This document shows positions 5,136 through 5,148 of a stretch of DNA of 5,148 nucleotides, one piece after another. The number at the start of each line of letters is the position of its first letter. Position 1 is the first letter of the stretch. The stretch covers positions 1 through 5,148 of the forward strand of contig DASSWT010000159.1 of assembly GCA_035704555.1 (NCBI GenBank). Direction: 5' to 3'. Made by a program: the position numbers and the translations under genes. A model generated the notes under the pieces. It did no database searches, was not told the DNA's origin, and saw only the letters and a program-made list of their open reading frames with translations. Origin of the DNA: Saccharospirillum sp035704555. Its GTDB lineage: Bacteria > Pseudomonadota > Gammaproteobacteria > Pseudomonadales > Natronospirillaceae.

Positions 5136-5148
5136 CGGATAACCAGCA
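5132..5148 (+). CDS. start of next operon gene, probably ABC transporter ATPase xylG (partial)
   Basis: Only five codons (MTDNQ) plus two bases are in the window. The ATG overlaps the xylH stop in ATGA and has a well-placed AGGAG, so translational coupling is likely. No ATPase gene occurs between xylF and xylH, which leaves the expected xylose transporter ATPase XylG as the natural next gene. The identity rests on context alone, because five residues cannot identify a family. A xylose kinase or other xyl gene is possible. Confidence 0.55.

Overview
This window is a D-xylose catabolism and uptake locus, most likely from a gammaproteobacterium. The partial xylose isomerase is of the same class as the E. 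coli enzyme, and the genes have a moderately GC-rich coding bias with AT-rich control regions. The transporter proteins look closer to what I remember of alphaproteobacterial XylF/XylH than to the E. coli ones. That comparison is from memory, so the genus is not resolved.

Layout from left to right. (1) 1-696 (+): the C-terminal 231 residues of xylose isomerase XylA, with the 5' end outside the window. (2) 697-1185: a non-coding convergent gap filled almost from stop codon to stop codon by an imperfect tandem repeat of about 181-193 bp. It holds two good copies, the tail of an earlier copy and a decayed third copy; each good copy carries two hairpins. (3) 1186-2370 (-): a ROK-family transcriptional repressor, XylR. 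(4) 2371-2745: the divergent xylR/xylF control region, with candidate promoters for both directions and a TTATT-N11-AATAA dyad of ROK-operator type lying over the xylF promoter. (5) 2746-3783 (+): XylF, the periplasmic xylose-binding protein. (6) 3784-3854: a short gap with a 9-bp GAAA-capped stem-loop. (7) 3855-5135 (+): XylH, the membrane permease. (8) 5132-5148 (+): the first five codons of the next gene, overlapping xylH by ATGA, probably the ATPase xylG.

How the parts work together: XylF captures xylose in the periplasm, XylH (with the presumed XylG ATPase) imports it, and XylA isomerises it to xylulose. XylR probably represses the divergent transporter operon, and perhaps xylA, until xylose is present.

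I do not see an undescribed system here. The points most worth a second look are the repeat array between xylA and xylR, the candidate ROK operator, the intercistronic stem-loop and the unusual translation start of xylR.
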